From NCBI RefSeq assembly GCF_049199905.1, contig NZ_JBLZPK010000060.1, positions 62,001 to 126,000 on the forward strand: DNA of 64,000 bases, given 5' to 3'. A model generated the notes under the pieces. That model saw only the letters and a program-made list of their open reading frames with translations, searched no databases and had not been told where the DNA came from. Made by a program: the position numbers and the translations under genes. Shown one piece after another: positions 1 through 8,128 of the stretch. Position 1 is the stretch's first letter; each line of letters begins with the position of its first letter. Source of the stretch: Shinella sp032095155 (GTDB taxonomy: Bacteria; Pseudomonadota; Alphaproteobacteria; Rhizobiales; Rhizobiaceae).

Positions 1-1
1 C

Positions 2-145
2 ATTCGCCTCATAAAGAGCGCGACAATCGGAGCGGAAGACTATCCGCTTTCCAAGGCCGCGTCGCACCGCGATCGAAATGCCGGCATCGACGTCTGGGAC
101 GATGAAGGCGGGGCTCCTAAGGGGCCGACCCGTCCTACTCGCTAA
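2..145 (+). CDS. 3' end of an unidentified gene, cut by the window start
   Basis: An open frame runs from the first bases to a TAA at 143-145, giving about 47 codons that end in DVWDDEGGAPKGPTRPTR. It has no in-frame stop and shows normal rhizobial codon choice, so it looks like the tail of a short protein whose start lies upstream. The acidic/Pro-Gly tail resembles C-termini of small rhizobial hypothetical proteins, but I recognise no domain. An acyl carrier protein gene follows about 70 bp later on the same strand. Confidence 0.4.
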   Translation: MRLIKSATIGAEDYPLSKAASHRDRNAGIDVWDDEGGAPKGPTRPTR

Positions 146-215
146 TCCCACCGGGAATGCGTAGCGCGCTCGACGCGTGCAACCCAGACCCCGTTACCAA
201 TCGAGGAAAATCCCA

Positions 216-497
216 ATGTTTACCGATGTAAGCAGATCTGATGTTGCCTATCGGGTAAAGAAAATTGTCGCGGCGCAGCTTCACGTCTCAAAAGAAGAAC
301 TCGAAAACGATGCGTCGTACATAGGGGATCTCGGGGCCGATTCCCTAGAGGTCACCCAAATCATGATGCTGATTGAAGACGAATTCTGGATCACGTTTCC
401 GGAAACGCCGGTGACCGACCTTTCAACAGTTGGCCGTACGGTTGATTTTGTTTTCGCAGCGCGCGGACGCGGCGCAAACCCCTCGCCTCTTATGTGA
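216..497 (+). CDS. orphan acyl carrier protein
   Basis: A 93-residue acyl carrier protein. These proteins hold acyl intermediates as thioesters on a 4'-phosphopantetheine arm. The attachment motif is GADSLE, with the Ser at about residue 41, preceded by a typical helix I (VAYRVKKIVAAQLHVSKEEL) and followed by the acidic recognition helix (IMMLIEDEF). I start at ATG 216 because a GAGGAAAA ribosome-binding site sits just upstream. An in-frame start at 177 would add 13 residues without one. No fatty-acid or polyketide synthase gene is nearby, so the partner enzymes are unknown. The C-terminal GRGANPSPLM extends past the usual ACP end. Confidence 0.8.
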   Translation: MFTDVSRSDVAYRVKKIVAAQLHVSKEELENDASYIGDLGADSLEVTQIMMLIEDEFWITFPETPVTDLSTVGRTVDFVFAARGRGANPSPLM

Positions 498-703
498 AAT
501 GCCGAGCTACCCGCCCGGCTTGGCCGCTGGACCGTGGCGGCGTCACCCGCAGGTGGCCAAGGCCCCGAATGATGCGGGGTGCAGCGGCTCCCCCTTGGAT
601 TTCAGCTGGTTGCTATATGGCGGTGGACCACCTACATAAGGCTCATCGGCTTTGGCGCGCCTAGTGGCGCTCATGCCTTGCCGCAATCCCTAGGAGAAAC
701 ATC

Positions 704-865
704 ATGGCACAATCGAAAGACGCCTCGGCGTCTGCCCAGAATTATGATGCCAAGACATTGGCAAAGAAGCACCGGATTTCCGTTGAGGATGCCGGAAAGA
801 TCCTTGCCGAGCACGGTTCGGATCGCAAAGCCGCTGACAAGGCTGCGCGCCGTGTAGCGGTGTGA
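704..865 (+). CDS. small helical protein, DUF3606-like
   Basis: A 53-residue protein, too short for most gene callers, starting at ATG 704 after a good TAGGAGAAAC ribosome-binding site. The middle reads YDAKTLAKKHRISVEDAGKI and is followed by a basic tail ending KAARRVAV. The layout (helix, K-x-x-x-I-S-x-E-x-A turn, basic tail) is like the small DUF3606-type proteins common in Rhizobiales. No function is known for that group. It stands alone, without operon partners. Confidence 0.55.
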   Translation: MAQSKDASASAQNYDAKTLAKKHRISVEDAGKILAEHGSDRKAADKAARRVAV

Positions 866-933
866 ATTGAGGGCGGCGCGTTGGATTACTAAACGCGCCG
901 CACCACCGGGGTAGCTTCCGCTGCGTTATCCCC

Positions 934-1341
934 TTACTCGAAGACTGCGGTTCTTATCGGAATGCCGCGACCGGATGAACCGGGGGTCGAGTACCCTCGT
1001 TTACCAAGGACAGAGTCGATATGCGGCCTCCCGTCCGTATCGCGCCAGTGTGTGGCGCATTTCTCGGACGTTGCCGTTGTTGACGTGAGTTCAAACGCAT
1101 TTTCGGACATAGCGCAATCCGGGCGGTCAAGCCGAATTTGCCTCGCTTGGTTCAAGCTATCGGCAATGCACTGGCATATAGCCGTTATAACCCGAAGGAG
1201 TTTTCGCTCGCCCATATCATTTTCTTCAGCGAAATCAGACAGATAGCGCCCGGTGCGCACTTTGATGAAAGACCAGTTGTACGGCAACTCCCTGTCGTTT
1301 TGATCCTGCAGCGCATTTATCCACGTAAAGCATTGCTCCAT
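934..1341 (-). CDS. hypothetical protein
   Basis: A 135-codon minus-strand frame. The N-terminal half looks like folded protein (FTWINALQDQ, RELPYNWSFIKVRTGRYL, ENDMGERKLLRVITAICQCI). The C-terminal half is low in hydrophobic residues and may be read-through of a shorter original. I see no clear ribosome-binding site before ATG 1341, so the true start may differ. I recognise no domain. The overlapping plus-strand frames look less protein-like. Confidence 0.35.
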   Translation of the reverse strand: MEQCFTWINALQDQNDRELPYNWSFIKVRTGRYLSDFAEENDMGERKLLRVITAICQCIADSLNQARQIRLDRPDCAMSENAFELTSTTATSEKCATHWRDTDGRPHIDSVLGKRGYSTPGSSGRGIPIRTAVFE

Positions 1342-1441
1342 TCGTCCGGGGGAAGCCGCTGACGCAGTTTCACGGTAACTGGCCTTCTGAATGGCCGTAA
1401 GCCTCGGAACGTTGCCTGACGGTCTCAGGCATGGCGTTGCC

Positions 1442-1741
1442 CTAGCACTTTGGGCCTTTCAACAGCAGAACCAGCAACACATCGCTAGTCGGTACCCCGT
1501 ACCGCATCATCTTTGCTTGGCGGCGGAGTTCGCCAAGGTCAGTGTTGTTGAACTCAACGACGAATGATTGCCGGCGGATCAAATCAGGATTGCGAGCGAG
1601 GAGCCGGGCCACCGCCTTCAGCATGTCGGCGTAGAGTTCGCGTGCATTCGAGCGCGTACCCGCCATCAGGCGAAGTGTTAGCCGCAGATGGCCCTCTCCC
1701 CATCGCTGACCGATCTCGCGGACTGTGGGCTTGCAAAACAC
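1442..1741 (-). CDS. conserved-looking hypothetical protein
   Basis: A 99-residue frame read from GTG 1741. It contains EIGQRWGEGHLRLTLRLM, then a helix ARELYADMLKAVARLLARNP, then FNNTDLGELRRQAKMMRYGV. This resembles small uncharacterised proteins carried on rhizobial plasmids and islands (G-E-G-H-L-R-L-x-L-R-L start, L-Y-A-D helix, D-L-x-x-L-R-x-x-A segment). That is from memory and was not searched. The start is uncertain because the similarity seems to begin close to the frame's beginning, and N-terminal truncation is possible. Confidence 0.45.
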   Translation of the reverse strand: MFCKPTVREIGQRWGEGHLRLTLRLMAGTRSNARELYADMLKAVARLLARNPDLIRRQSFVVEFNNTDLGELRRQAKMMRYGVPTSDVLLVLLLKGPKC

Positions 1742-1969
1742 TCGCCTGGCCGACGGCTCGCAGGACTGTGCTCGCTGCCAAGAGCCGAACGCCGCAATCT
1801 CTGGCCACGTTGAAGATATTGACGCGTTCCTGAATCAATTCAGACCTGGCCGCCATAAAAACCAAGACAAAAGCCTCTTGAACTCGCCCGGCGTCGTCCA
1901 CAAATTGTCAGCCGGCGTCGCGACGCGACGCCATCCTTGTTGATCACCAACGTTTTCAGTGAGGTAGAA

Positions 1970-2272
1970 ATGAACTCGAAGGTATTTGATAAGCCCGTCT
2001 ATCTGAAGGAACGCAGGGAACTGGTCCGGGAGATAACGTGCTTGGAAGACGCCATCGACTTCCTCGAAGAATGGCCTGAACGCGATCGTGACATAATTCA
2101 CGATGCGACTTTGAAGACCTGCTACATGGCCTTCGACGGTCACAAGCCCGTAAAAATCGGACGCGATGCCATCCGCTCCTTTGGAGAGAAGAAGGGCATC
2201 CTGGTGAATTCTCCCGGTGTTCAGCCGTGGATGATCCGCTCGCGCTCCGGGGGCGGCCGCTTGTCCGCATAG
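1970..2272 (+). CDS. DUF982 family protein
   Basis: A 100-residue protein starting at ATG 1970 after GAGGTAGAA. It has the DUF982 pattern of rhizobia: PVYLKERRELVREITCLEDA, then a helix ending in FLEEWPERDRD, then LKTCYMAFDGHKPVKIGRDA followed by a short C-terminal helix. DUF982 proteins are abundant on rhizobial plasmids and have no assigned function. A second, diverged member lies at 9948-10196. A hairpin terminator follows directly. Confidence 0.8.
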   Translation: MNSKVFDKPVYLKERRELVREITCLEDAIDFLEEWPERDRDIIHDATLKTCYMAFDGHKPVKIGRDAIRSFGEKKGILVNSPGVQPWMIRSRSGGGRLSA

Positions 2273-2288
2273 CGCCCGTAGCGATCTG

Positions 2289-2318
2289 GAGAGGCTGCAA
2301 CCGCGGCCTCTCTTTCTT
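2289..2318 (+). terminator. rho-independent terminator after the DUF982 gene
   Basis: A 7-bp stem GAGAGGC / GCCTCTC with a 10-nt loop is followed by TTTCTT. It lies 16 bp after the DUF982 stop codon. Confidence 0.6.
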
Positions 2319-2394
2319 AGGGGCGACATCATTCCGCCACCTCGCGGAACATTCGCCGGCCTGCGCCGGTTGCATGGTCGTAGAGGAGAGCGAT

Positions 2395-2595
2395 ATGGCC
2401 AATGACCCAAACGATCCGAAAAAGCCCCTGGAAGTTCCTCCGGAAGAGACTCCAGAAGATCTGCCGGACATTCCGGACCGCCCGATTGAAGAACCGGGAC
2501 CCGATGTTGTCCCTGAAGAGGCACCGGATGTCACGCCCGTACCAGGAGGAAATTCCTTCGAAGATGATATCGTGAACGGTTGGGTGGGGTCCTAG
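2395..2595 (+). CDS. small acidic proline-rich protein
   Basis: A 66-residue protein from ATG 2395, preceded by GAGGAGAGCGAT. It is made mostly of Pro, Glu and Asp (for example PLEVPPEETPEDLPDIPDRP), so it is probably disordered, and ends in NSFEDDIVNGWVGS. There is no signal peptide or membrane segment. Proteins like this are frequent in Rhizobium and function is unknown. A frameshifted relative with closely matching DNA lies at 9757-9839, which points to duplication within this accessory region. Confidence 0.6.
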   Translation: MANDPNDPKKPLEVPPEETPEDLPDIPDRPIEEPGPDVVPEEAPDVTPVPGGNSFEDDIVNGWVGS

Positions 2596-2826
2596 CGGCT
2601 GCGAGACAACCCTGCGATGGGAACCAATTTTGCGGCCGTGGATTGTCGGTGATATGGTTCGCGGAGACATCCAAATGATAGTTCGTGACAAAATCGCCAG
2701 CGTCATCTTGAAGGCCGCAGTTGCGGTGGCTGTCTCGGCCCACCGTGCGACCGCTATTGTCGAACGTATGATTATCATGAGACTTTACGCCTCGGGCGGG
2801 CTCCGTGGCCATGGTCAGGGCACCAA

Positions 2827-3355
2827 TCATGCCGCCCCCATGATCTGGCGGTAACGCGCGTCAAGGTCGTCGGACGATGTGAGCAAACCCGCTCGCATCT
2901 CGATGGCCTCCTGCCGGCCCATCTCCGCCAGCTCGTCGGCGCGCTCGTTGCCAGCGATGCCGGCATGGCCCTTCACCCACCTGATAGCGAGCGTGCTCGT
3001 AGTCAGCGCATCGCCCAGCACCGCGTCGATCGCTTGCCAAAGCTCAAGGTTCTTGATCTCGCAGGCCGCGCGGTTAGGGCTGTTCGGCTTCTTCCGATTC
3101 CAACCATTCCGCTTCCAACCGGCCAGCCATTCGTTGACACCGTTCACGCAATACTGGCTGTCGGACCATATCGTGACGAGTTCTCCGGAATTTCCGGATA
3201 ACTGCCCTGCCCGCTCGATCGCCACCAGAAGCGCCGTGAGCTCCATCTGGTTGTTCGTCGTGCCGGCATGGCCGCCGCACTGCTGAGCGATCTCGACGCC
3301 CTCGCGGTAGATGACAACGCCACACACCGACAAGGCTGACAGAATGGCCGTCGTC
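2827..3355 (-). pseudogene. ribonuclease H-like gene lacking its first catalytic strand
   Basis: From TTG 3333 an open frame of 168 codons encodes most of an RNase HI, the enzyme that cuts RNA in RNA-DNA hybrids. Three of the four catalytic acids are present: Glu in TTNNQMELTA, Asp in IWSDSQYC and Asp in NERADELA. The KGHAG histidine is also there. The first beta-strand, with the TDG-type Asp, is missing: the frame begins at CGVVIYREG, and a stop codon lies upstream in frame. A degenerate version, FLALDDGHSV, sits in the next frame at about 3340-3374, which suggests an old frameshift or deletion. Without the first Asp the product would probably be inactive. Confidence 0.55.
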
Positions 3356-3381
3356 GAGTGCGAGGAAATTGAATAGTGTAG

Positions 3382-4518
3382 CTACTCGCTCTCGCCTGTG
3401 CTGCGCGTGGCAAAAACCTGCGTGAGGTCGGTCCAAGAGCGTGCGCCTACAACATCGAATATCGCTGCAAGATGCTTTTTCATTGCTTCGGGACTTGTGC
3501 TGGTCTGCTCGGCCGCCTCTGCGCGGGACGCTCCAGCTGCGGCGGCCAGCATAATAGATTTCTGCCGCGGTGAAAGATCGAACCCCAGCACACGCCGCAT
3601 GATTGCAATACGATCTGGTTCTTCATGTTGCAGAGTGATCAAGGTTGCGTCCTCGCCCCCGTTTGCAGCAAGGCGCTCTGCTGTGATGTGGAGTCGGCCT
3701 TCCGGGATTGGCAAATATATGCGCGGACGGTGCTCGCTCTTTAATCGCCGGGAGAGTTCCGCGGCGAAGGCGGGTGGTGTCGTGAGCGCCCCAAACATCG
3801 GCACGCCCTGCGCAACGAGATTGCTTCGTTGCAATAGCTCGGTTGCTGTTGGCGAGCAGAACAGCAACTGCCGGGCAAGGCCATCGACCAACAGATAGGC
3901 TGGAGACCCCTTAGCCGACCATCGTTGTGGCGCCGGCGACAGGTGGACCGCACGGCGCAGAGCCGGCAGTGCCATTTGCAGCAACGCCATGTGATCTTCG
4001 GTGAAGGGTGGTCTGCCGCGTTCCCGGAACAGCAGAAGGACCGCACAGGCAACACCATTCTCATCGATACGGAGGTCGAGGGAATGCTGGTGTCCGCTCG
4101 CTCGGACGAGCAAATTATAGGTATTGGATTTCCAATAGCTTTCAGGCGGCGCGATCACGTGGCCGGAAGCGCGGTCCTTACGACGGATCAGCGAGGCGAC
4201 ATTGATCTCCGCAGGCCCGACGAACAATTCCTCGTAGGCGTTGGCGAATAGATCGCGGACCGCCCCTGAAGAATCCTCATGGAAGAACCCCACCGGCAAG
4301 TCGCCTTGCCCCATCCAGAAGAGTGCGCCCGCGTCAGCGCCGACAATGCTGCGCAGGATGCGGCAGATATCGGGTGCGATGACCTCCAGCCCGACGCTCG
4401 CGCCGCAGACCACGTCGAGTTCACTCCACTGCCGCTTGGAACGCGATTCACGCAAGAGGCGCCTCACTCCAAAATACTCTGAAGTCACCAAATGCTCCCC
4501 GGTCGGGGAATATTGCAA
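3382..4518 (-). CDS. LuxR-type transcriptional regulator
   Basis: A 378-residue cytoplasmic protein. The last 65 residues form a LuxR/GerE-type helix-turn-helix: LSPRQKSIMLAAAAGASRAE, then a recognition helix EAMKKHLAAIFDVVG. The N-terminal 280 residues form an uncharacterised sensory region seen in a group of rhizobial LuxR regulators. No autoinducer-binding signature is evident. Translation appears to begin at TTG 4516-4518; the first in-frame ATG comes only near residue 69. It is divergent from the secreted OmpA-like gene starting 64 bp away, a possible target. Confidence 0.75.
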   Translation of the reverse strand: MQYSPTGEHLVTSEYFGVRRLLRESRSKRQWSELDVVCGASVGLEVIAPDICRILRSIVGADAGALFWMGQGDLPVGFFHEDSSGAVRDLFANAYEELFVGPAEINVASLIRRKDRASGHVIAPPESYWKSNTYNLLVRASGHQHSLDLRIDENGVACAVLLLFRERGRPPFTEDHMALLQMALPALRRAVHLSPAPQRWSAKGSPAYLLVDGLARQLLFCSPTATELLQRSNLVAQGVPMFGALTTPPAFAAELSRRLKSEHRPRIYLPIPEGRLHITAERLAANGGEDATLITLQHEEPDRIAIMRRVLGFDLSPRQKSIMLAAAAGASRAEAAEQTSTSPEAMKKHLAAIFDVVGARSWTDLTQVFATRSTGESE

Positions 4519-4581
4519 GAGTTTAGTCGCTGCTAATGCTGCTTTGGGATCGGCGGGCCATCTGGCGGACCTTCGCCAAGC

Positions 4582-5592
4582 ATGGTGACGCGCGGTCGCC
4601 TGATACGGAGCAATATTTTGAAGCAGTATTCATTTCCGAGCTGTTTTGTCGTCGCATTGACGATCGTGGGGGTTCTTTCCAGTCCTCTCGCCGCGAAGGA
4701 GGACATCAAAGGCTCAAAGGATCATCCTCTCATTGGCCGATATGCCGGTTCTGAAATCTTCAGCTACAAGCTCTCGGAATTTGACGAGCAACGCTTCCTC
4801 AATGCGCCAATCGACCTCAAGGTAGATGGCGAAACGCTGACAGACACCAACAGCATCAAGGTGGAAGGCGGCATTACCGACATCCGCTATAACGCGCCTA
4901 AGGATCGGTCCCTCCTCGAAATCATGAAGAACTACGAGGAATCTTTGAAATCAAACGGTTTCGAGACCCTCTATTCCTGCGCGGACGAAACTTGCTTCAA
5001 GGGAAACACGAGCGTCTATCGCTTCAATTTCGTCGGGGGTGATGGCACAATAGATTACCGCTACGGCGATGGCGTGCGCTACCTTCTGGCCAAGGCAACC
5101 AAGCCGGCCGGGGATGTGTATGCCGCCGTCATTCTTGGCGAGAGCAAGACCGGACCGCTCGTGCATGTCATAGCAGCGGACGTCAAATCGATGCAGGGCG
5201 ACCAGATCGCCTTTGTCGATGCCGGCGCGATGGAGCAGTCGATTGCAGCAAGCGGCCACGTTGCTCTCTACGGCATCCAGTTCGATTTCGACAAAGCCGA
5301 CATCAAAGCCGAGTCTCGCCCGACTTTGGATGAGATCGCCAAGTTCCTGAAGGCGAACGGAGATATCTCGGTGGTCGTCACCGGACATACCGATTCGAAA
5401 GGCGGCTTCGACTATAACATCGATCTCTCCCGGCAGCGTGCCGACGCCGTGGTGGCCGATCTCGCAAAGCACTACGGAATTTCCCCGAAGCGGTTGACGC
5501 CGTTCGGTGCCGGCATGTCCTCGCCGGTCGCATCCAATGACGAAGAGACCGGTCGCGCCAAGAACCGCCGCGTCGAACTCGTCAAACGCTAG
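4582..5592 (+). CDS. OmpA-family envelope protein with DUF4892-like N-terminal domain
   Basis: A 336-residue exported protein. Residues 1-38 look like a signal peptide (basic start, hydrophobic CFVVALTIVGVLSSPLAA). Residues 40-205 resemble DUF4892, beginning KGSKDHPLIGRYAGSEIFSY. Residues 225-336 are an OmpA C-terminal domain, which binds the peptidoglycan peptide; the motifs are IQFDFDKADIKAES, VTGHTDSKGG, LSRQRADAVVADL and GRAKNRRVEL. It is probably periplasmic or on the inner face of the outer membrane. The SH3-domain gene follows within 7 bp, so the two are likely co-transcribed and may act on the cell wall together. Confidence 0.85.
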   Translation: MVTRGRLIRSNILKQYSFPSCFVVALTIVGVLSSPLAAKEDIKGSKDHPLIGRYAGSEIFSYKLSEFDEQRFLNAPIDLKVDGETLTDTNSIKVEGGITDIRYNAPKDRSLLEIMKNYEESLKSNGFETLYSCADETCFKGNTSVYRFNFVGGDGTIDYRYGDGVRYLLAKATKPAGDVYAAVILGESKTGPLVHVIAADVKSMQGDQIAFVDAGAMEQSIAASGHVALYGIQFDFDKADIKAESRPTLDEIAKFLKANGDISVVVTGHTDSKGGFDYNIDLSRQRADAVVADLAKHYGISPKRLTPFGAGMSSPVASNDEETGRAKNRRVELVKR

Positions 5593-5598
5593 GTAGTG

Positions 5599-6054
5599 AT
5601 GACCATGCAATACAGCAGCATTGCCGCACTCATTCTGACCGTCGCCCTGCTGACTGGAAAACCCTGCTTTTCCGGCGAAATAGCGCCCAAACCTGTCGTG
5701 GTGAAATCTATCGTCCTCGATGGCCAAAAGATCGCACCGGGTGGAGCGGTTGCCGAAATCATCGGCCTTCGGAAAAATGGCGACGGTTTCTTGTCCGTCC
5801 GCGCCGCACCGTCCATCAAGGCCGCGGAGATCGATCGTTTGGATCAGGGGGCACGCGTCATCCTTGCCACGCCTGACGATTGGGATGTCGCAACATTTGT
5901 CGGCGTTATCTACGCGCCTGCTGTGAGAGACGATGTCCCTTTGATGGAAACCTGCCAGATACCCGAAGCTCCACCGTACTTCGATGGCCCCTATACCGGC
6001 CCGTGCCGATCCGGCTGGGTGGCCAAGCGCTTCGTACAGGTATTGGCAGATTGA
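5599..6054 (+). CDS. secreted SH3b-domain protein
   Basis: A protein of about 151 residues with an N-terminal signal peptide (SSIAALILTVALLTGKPCFS). The rest carries a bacterial SH3-type fold: GFLSVRAAPSIKAAEIDRL, a strand ARVILATPDDW, and the end CRSGWVAKRFVQVL. Such domains often bind peptidoglycan. GTG 5596, ATG 5599 and ATG 5605 are all in frame; I take 5599. The gene lies 6 bp after the OmpA-like gene and is probably translated from the same mRNA. Confidence 0.75.
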   Translation: MTMQYSSIAALILTVALLTGKPCFSGEIAPKPVVVKSIVLDGQKIAPGGAVAEIIGLRKNGDGFLSVRAAPSIKAAEIDRLDQGARVILATPDDWDVATFVGVIYAPAVRDDVPLMETCQIPEAPPYFDGPYTGPCRSGWVAKRFVQVLAD

Positions 6055-6176
6055 GGGTCGGGTGAAGAGACCGGGGCATGGGTGAGCCTACACCCGTCGA
6101 CTGATCCAAGCGCGGCCTAAAGCAAAGCGGGTAATTCATTCGGGACTCTACCGAGTACCGGTCTTTGGAGCTTCAT

Positions 6177-7400
6177 ATGGCACTTCAAATCATCACACGC
6201 GACAACGCCGACGTTGATACCTTAAGCCTTTCAGCGGGAACCGATCTGTTCATTGCGACGGGCGTAAATCTCAACGGAAGGGGCTGGACGCTGATCGACA
6301 GCTGGTCCCAAAACGTTGGCGTGTTCGTCTCTGCCGGAGCCCGTCTGAGCGGCGAGGTCGGGGTTATTCGCCTGACGGACACCACCAAAGCTGACAAGTG
6401 GATCGAGATAGAGCAGGGGGCGCGGGTCTCAGGCGACAGCTATGGCGCCTCCTTGTCCGGTGACAGGTTTGAGTTCAAGAATGCCGGCCAAGTGACCGGT
6501 GGCGCGAACGGCATGATCTATGCCCTGTCCGACCCCAGCCATGGCGGAACGATCGAGAATTCCGGGCAGATCATCGGCGGCAACAATGCCCTCATGTGCA
6601 ACTTCGGTGATGAAACCGGCACCCTCACCGTGACCAATAGCGGCCTGATCTGGGGCGGTTCCTTTGCCATCGCAGGCGCCAGCGGCGTCGCATATCGGAT
6701 CACCAACAGCGGCACGTTTCGTGGTGTTGTCGAGCTGGGCAACCAAAACGACGTAGTCAACAATGTCGGCGGCAAGATTGCCGGCAACATCATGTTCAAG
6801 GCTGGGAACGACGTCTATAACGGCGCGGGTGGTCGGCTGACGGGAAACATTTTCGCAGGCGCAGGCAACGATACGCTTCGTGGCGGGGTCGACAATGATT
6901 TCTTCAACGGCGGCTCCGACAACGACAAGCTCTACGGCGGCAAGGGCGCCGACACGCTCAACGGTGATGACGGGAACGATATCCTTCAAGGCGACGACGG
7001 CAACGACATCCTGAACGGTGGAGATGGGATCGACACCCTCTATGGCGGGCTAGGCAAGGACACGCTGACGGGGGGAGCCGCCAAGGACACATTCGTCTTC
7101 AAATCGGTGCGAGATTCGACGGTTGCCTCAACCGGACGCGATATCATCAAGGACTTCGCGCGTGCCGATGCTGAGAAGGTCGACTTGAAGCTGATTGACG
7201 CCAGTACCAAGGCAAGCGGGGATCAGGAGTTCACATTCATCGGAACACAGGCGTTCCACAAAGTCGCAGGCGAACTGCACTACGAGATCAAGTCAGGCGA
7301 CACCTACATCTCGGGTGACGTCAATGGAGACGGCGTGGCGGACTTCACCATCGTGCTCGATCTCAGCCTTGCCATGAGGGGTAGCGACTTCATCCTGTAG
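6177..7400 (+). CDS. RTX-type calcium-binding protein, probably exported by type I secretion
   Basis: A 407-residue protein from ATG 6177 after TTGGAG. Residues 20-230 form a repetitive beta-rich region (IENSGQIIGGNN, VTNSGLIWGG, ITNSGTFRGVV), like a beta-helix. Residues 232-305 hold about six RTX nonapeptides of the GGxGxDxLx type (GGKGADTLNGDDGND, GGDGIDTLYGG), which fold on binding calcium. The end DTFVFKSVRDST to the C-terminus matches the trailing domain of type I secreted proteins. There is no catalytic domain, so a structural or adhesive role is likely. No ABC exporter or membrane-fusion gene is in the window. Confidence 0.85.
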   Translation: MALQIITRDNADVDTLSLSAGTDLFIATGVNLNGRGWTLIDSWSQNVGVFVSAGARLSGEVGVIRLTDTTKADKWIEIEQGARVSGDSYGASLSGDRFEFKNAGQVTGGANGMIYALSDPSHGGTIENSGQIIGGNNALMCNFGDETGTLTVTNSGLIWGGSFAIAGASGVAYRITNSGTFRGVVELGNQNDVVNNVGGKIAGNIMFKAGNDVYNGAGGRLTGNIFAGAGNDTLRGGVDNDFFNGGSDNDKLYGGKGADTLNGDDGNDILQGDDGNDILNGGDGIDTLYGGLGKDTLTGGAAKDTFVFKSVRDSTVASTGRDIIKDFARADAEKVDLKLIDASTKASGDQEFTFIGTQAFHKVAGELHYEIKSGDTYISGDVNGDGVADFTIVLDLSLAMRGSDFIL

Positions 7401-7490
7401 TCCGCGCATGAGTCGACATCGGTATCCGGCAAATCTGTAGGATTAAATCGTGCTCTATGGTATTAAACGTGGTAGCAAAGGATACCGATC

Positions 7491-7781
7491 ATGCGCACAA
7501 CCCAATCCCTCAGCATCACCCTGCCCGTGGAAATGGCGCAGATGGTAAAAGCCAAAGTCGCTTCCGGCGAATATGCGACGGAGAGCGAAGTGATCCGTGA
7601 TGGCCTGCGCACCTTGGCCGCTCGTGATGCCGCAATCGAGAAATGGCTGCTGGATGAGGTCGCCCCAACCGTCGAGGCCATTGACGCCGGCGATATGCGC
7701 ACCTCGTCACCGGAGGAAACCCGGCGACGGCTTCATGCCCGTATCGATGCTTTGGCGGGCAGGACGTCCTCTCGCGCATGA
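7491..7781 (+). CDS. parD: ParD-type antitoxin
   Basis: A 96-residue ParD-family antitoxin. The N-terminal ribbon-helix-helix is visible (SLSITLPVEMAQMVKAKVAS, then EYATESEVIRDGLRTL). The C-terminal segment is the usual toxin-wrapping region. Its stop overlaps the parE start by 4 bp (ATGA), the normal operon arrangement. The partner toxin is broken, so this antitoxin may persist without a local target. ParD proteins normally repress their own promoter; I see no clear operator in the 90 bp upstream. Confidence 0.85.
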   Translation: MRTTQSLSITLPVEMAQMVKAKVASGEYATESEVIRDGLRTLAARDAAIEKWLLDEVAPTVEAIDAGDMRTSSPEETRRRLHARIDALAGRTSSRA

Positions 7782-8081
7782 TATCTTACGTCGTTTTGTT
7801 CAGCGATGCGGCAGAAGGCGATCTGGCGCAATTGCTGACCTACCTTGTGCCGCAAGCCGGCGAGCGCGTGGCTCGGGCCTATGTGGATAAGCTGATCGAC
7901 TATTGCACGGAATTCGCGACATTTCCCGAGCGGGGCTTGAGACGTGGCGCTCGGCCTACGGATCTTAGGCTATCGCCGCAGAGCCACCATCGCCTTTCGC
8001 GTCAAAGACGACACCTTAACGATCCTTCGCATTTATCACGGCGGCAAGGATACCGATGTCATATCCATTGGCGACGTCTGA
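7778..8081 (+). pseudogene. parE: parE toxin gene broken by a small deletion
   Basis: The gene starts normally (MISYVVLFSDAAEGDLAQLL, then FATFPERGLRRGAR) at ATG 7778. After codon 60 the frame is lost. The remaining ParE C-terminus is intact in another frame: GLRILGYRRRATIAFRVKDD, then LTILRIYHGGKDTDV and a TGA at 8079-8081. The missing part corresponds to the usual R-D-D-[IL]-R-P segment, so a deletion of about 17 nt at 7950-7957 best explains it. ParE toxins poison DNA gyrase; this one cannot be made full length. Confidence 0.8.
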
Positions 8082-8128
8082 TTGACCTAAATCATTACAA
8101 TAGTATCGGCGGTCCTAGGGCGCCATTC

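Noticed and set aside
2675..2854. Possible 59-residue plus-strand gene starting MIVRDKIASVILKAAVAVAV
   Set aside because: A weak ribosome-binding site exists, but the tail overlaps the RNase H-like gene and composition is not convincing; kept out as unsupported.
7478..8057. AAGGATACCGAT present just before parD and again near the parE end
   Set aside because: A 12-bp direct repeat 570 bp apart could arise by chance, and one copy is coding; no attachment-site or transposon logic supports it.
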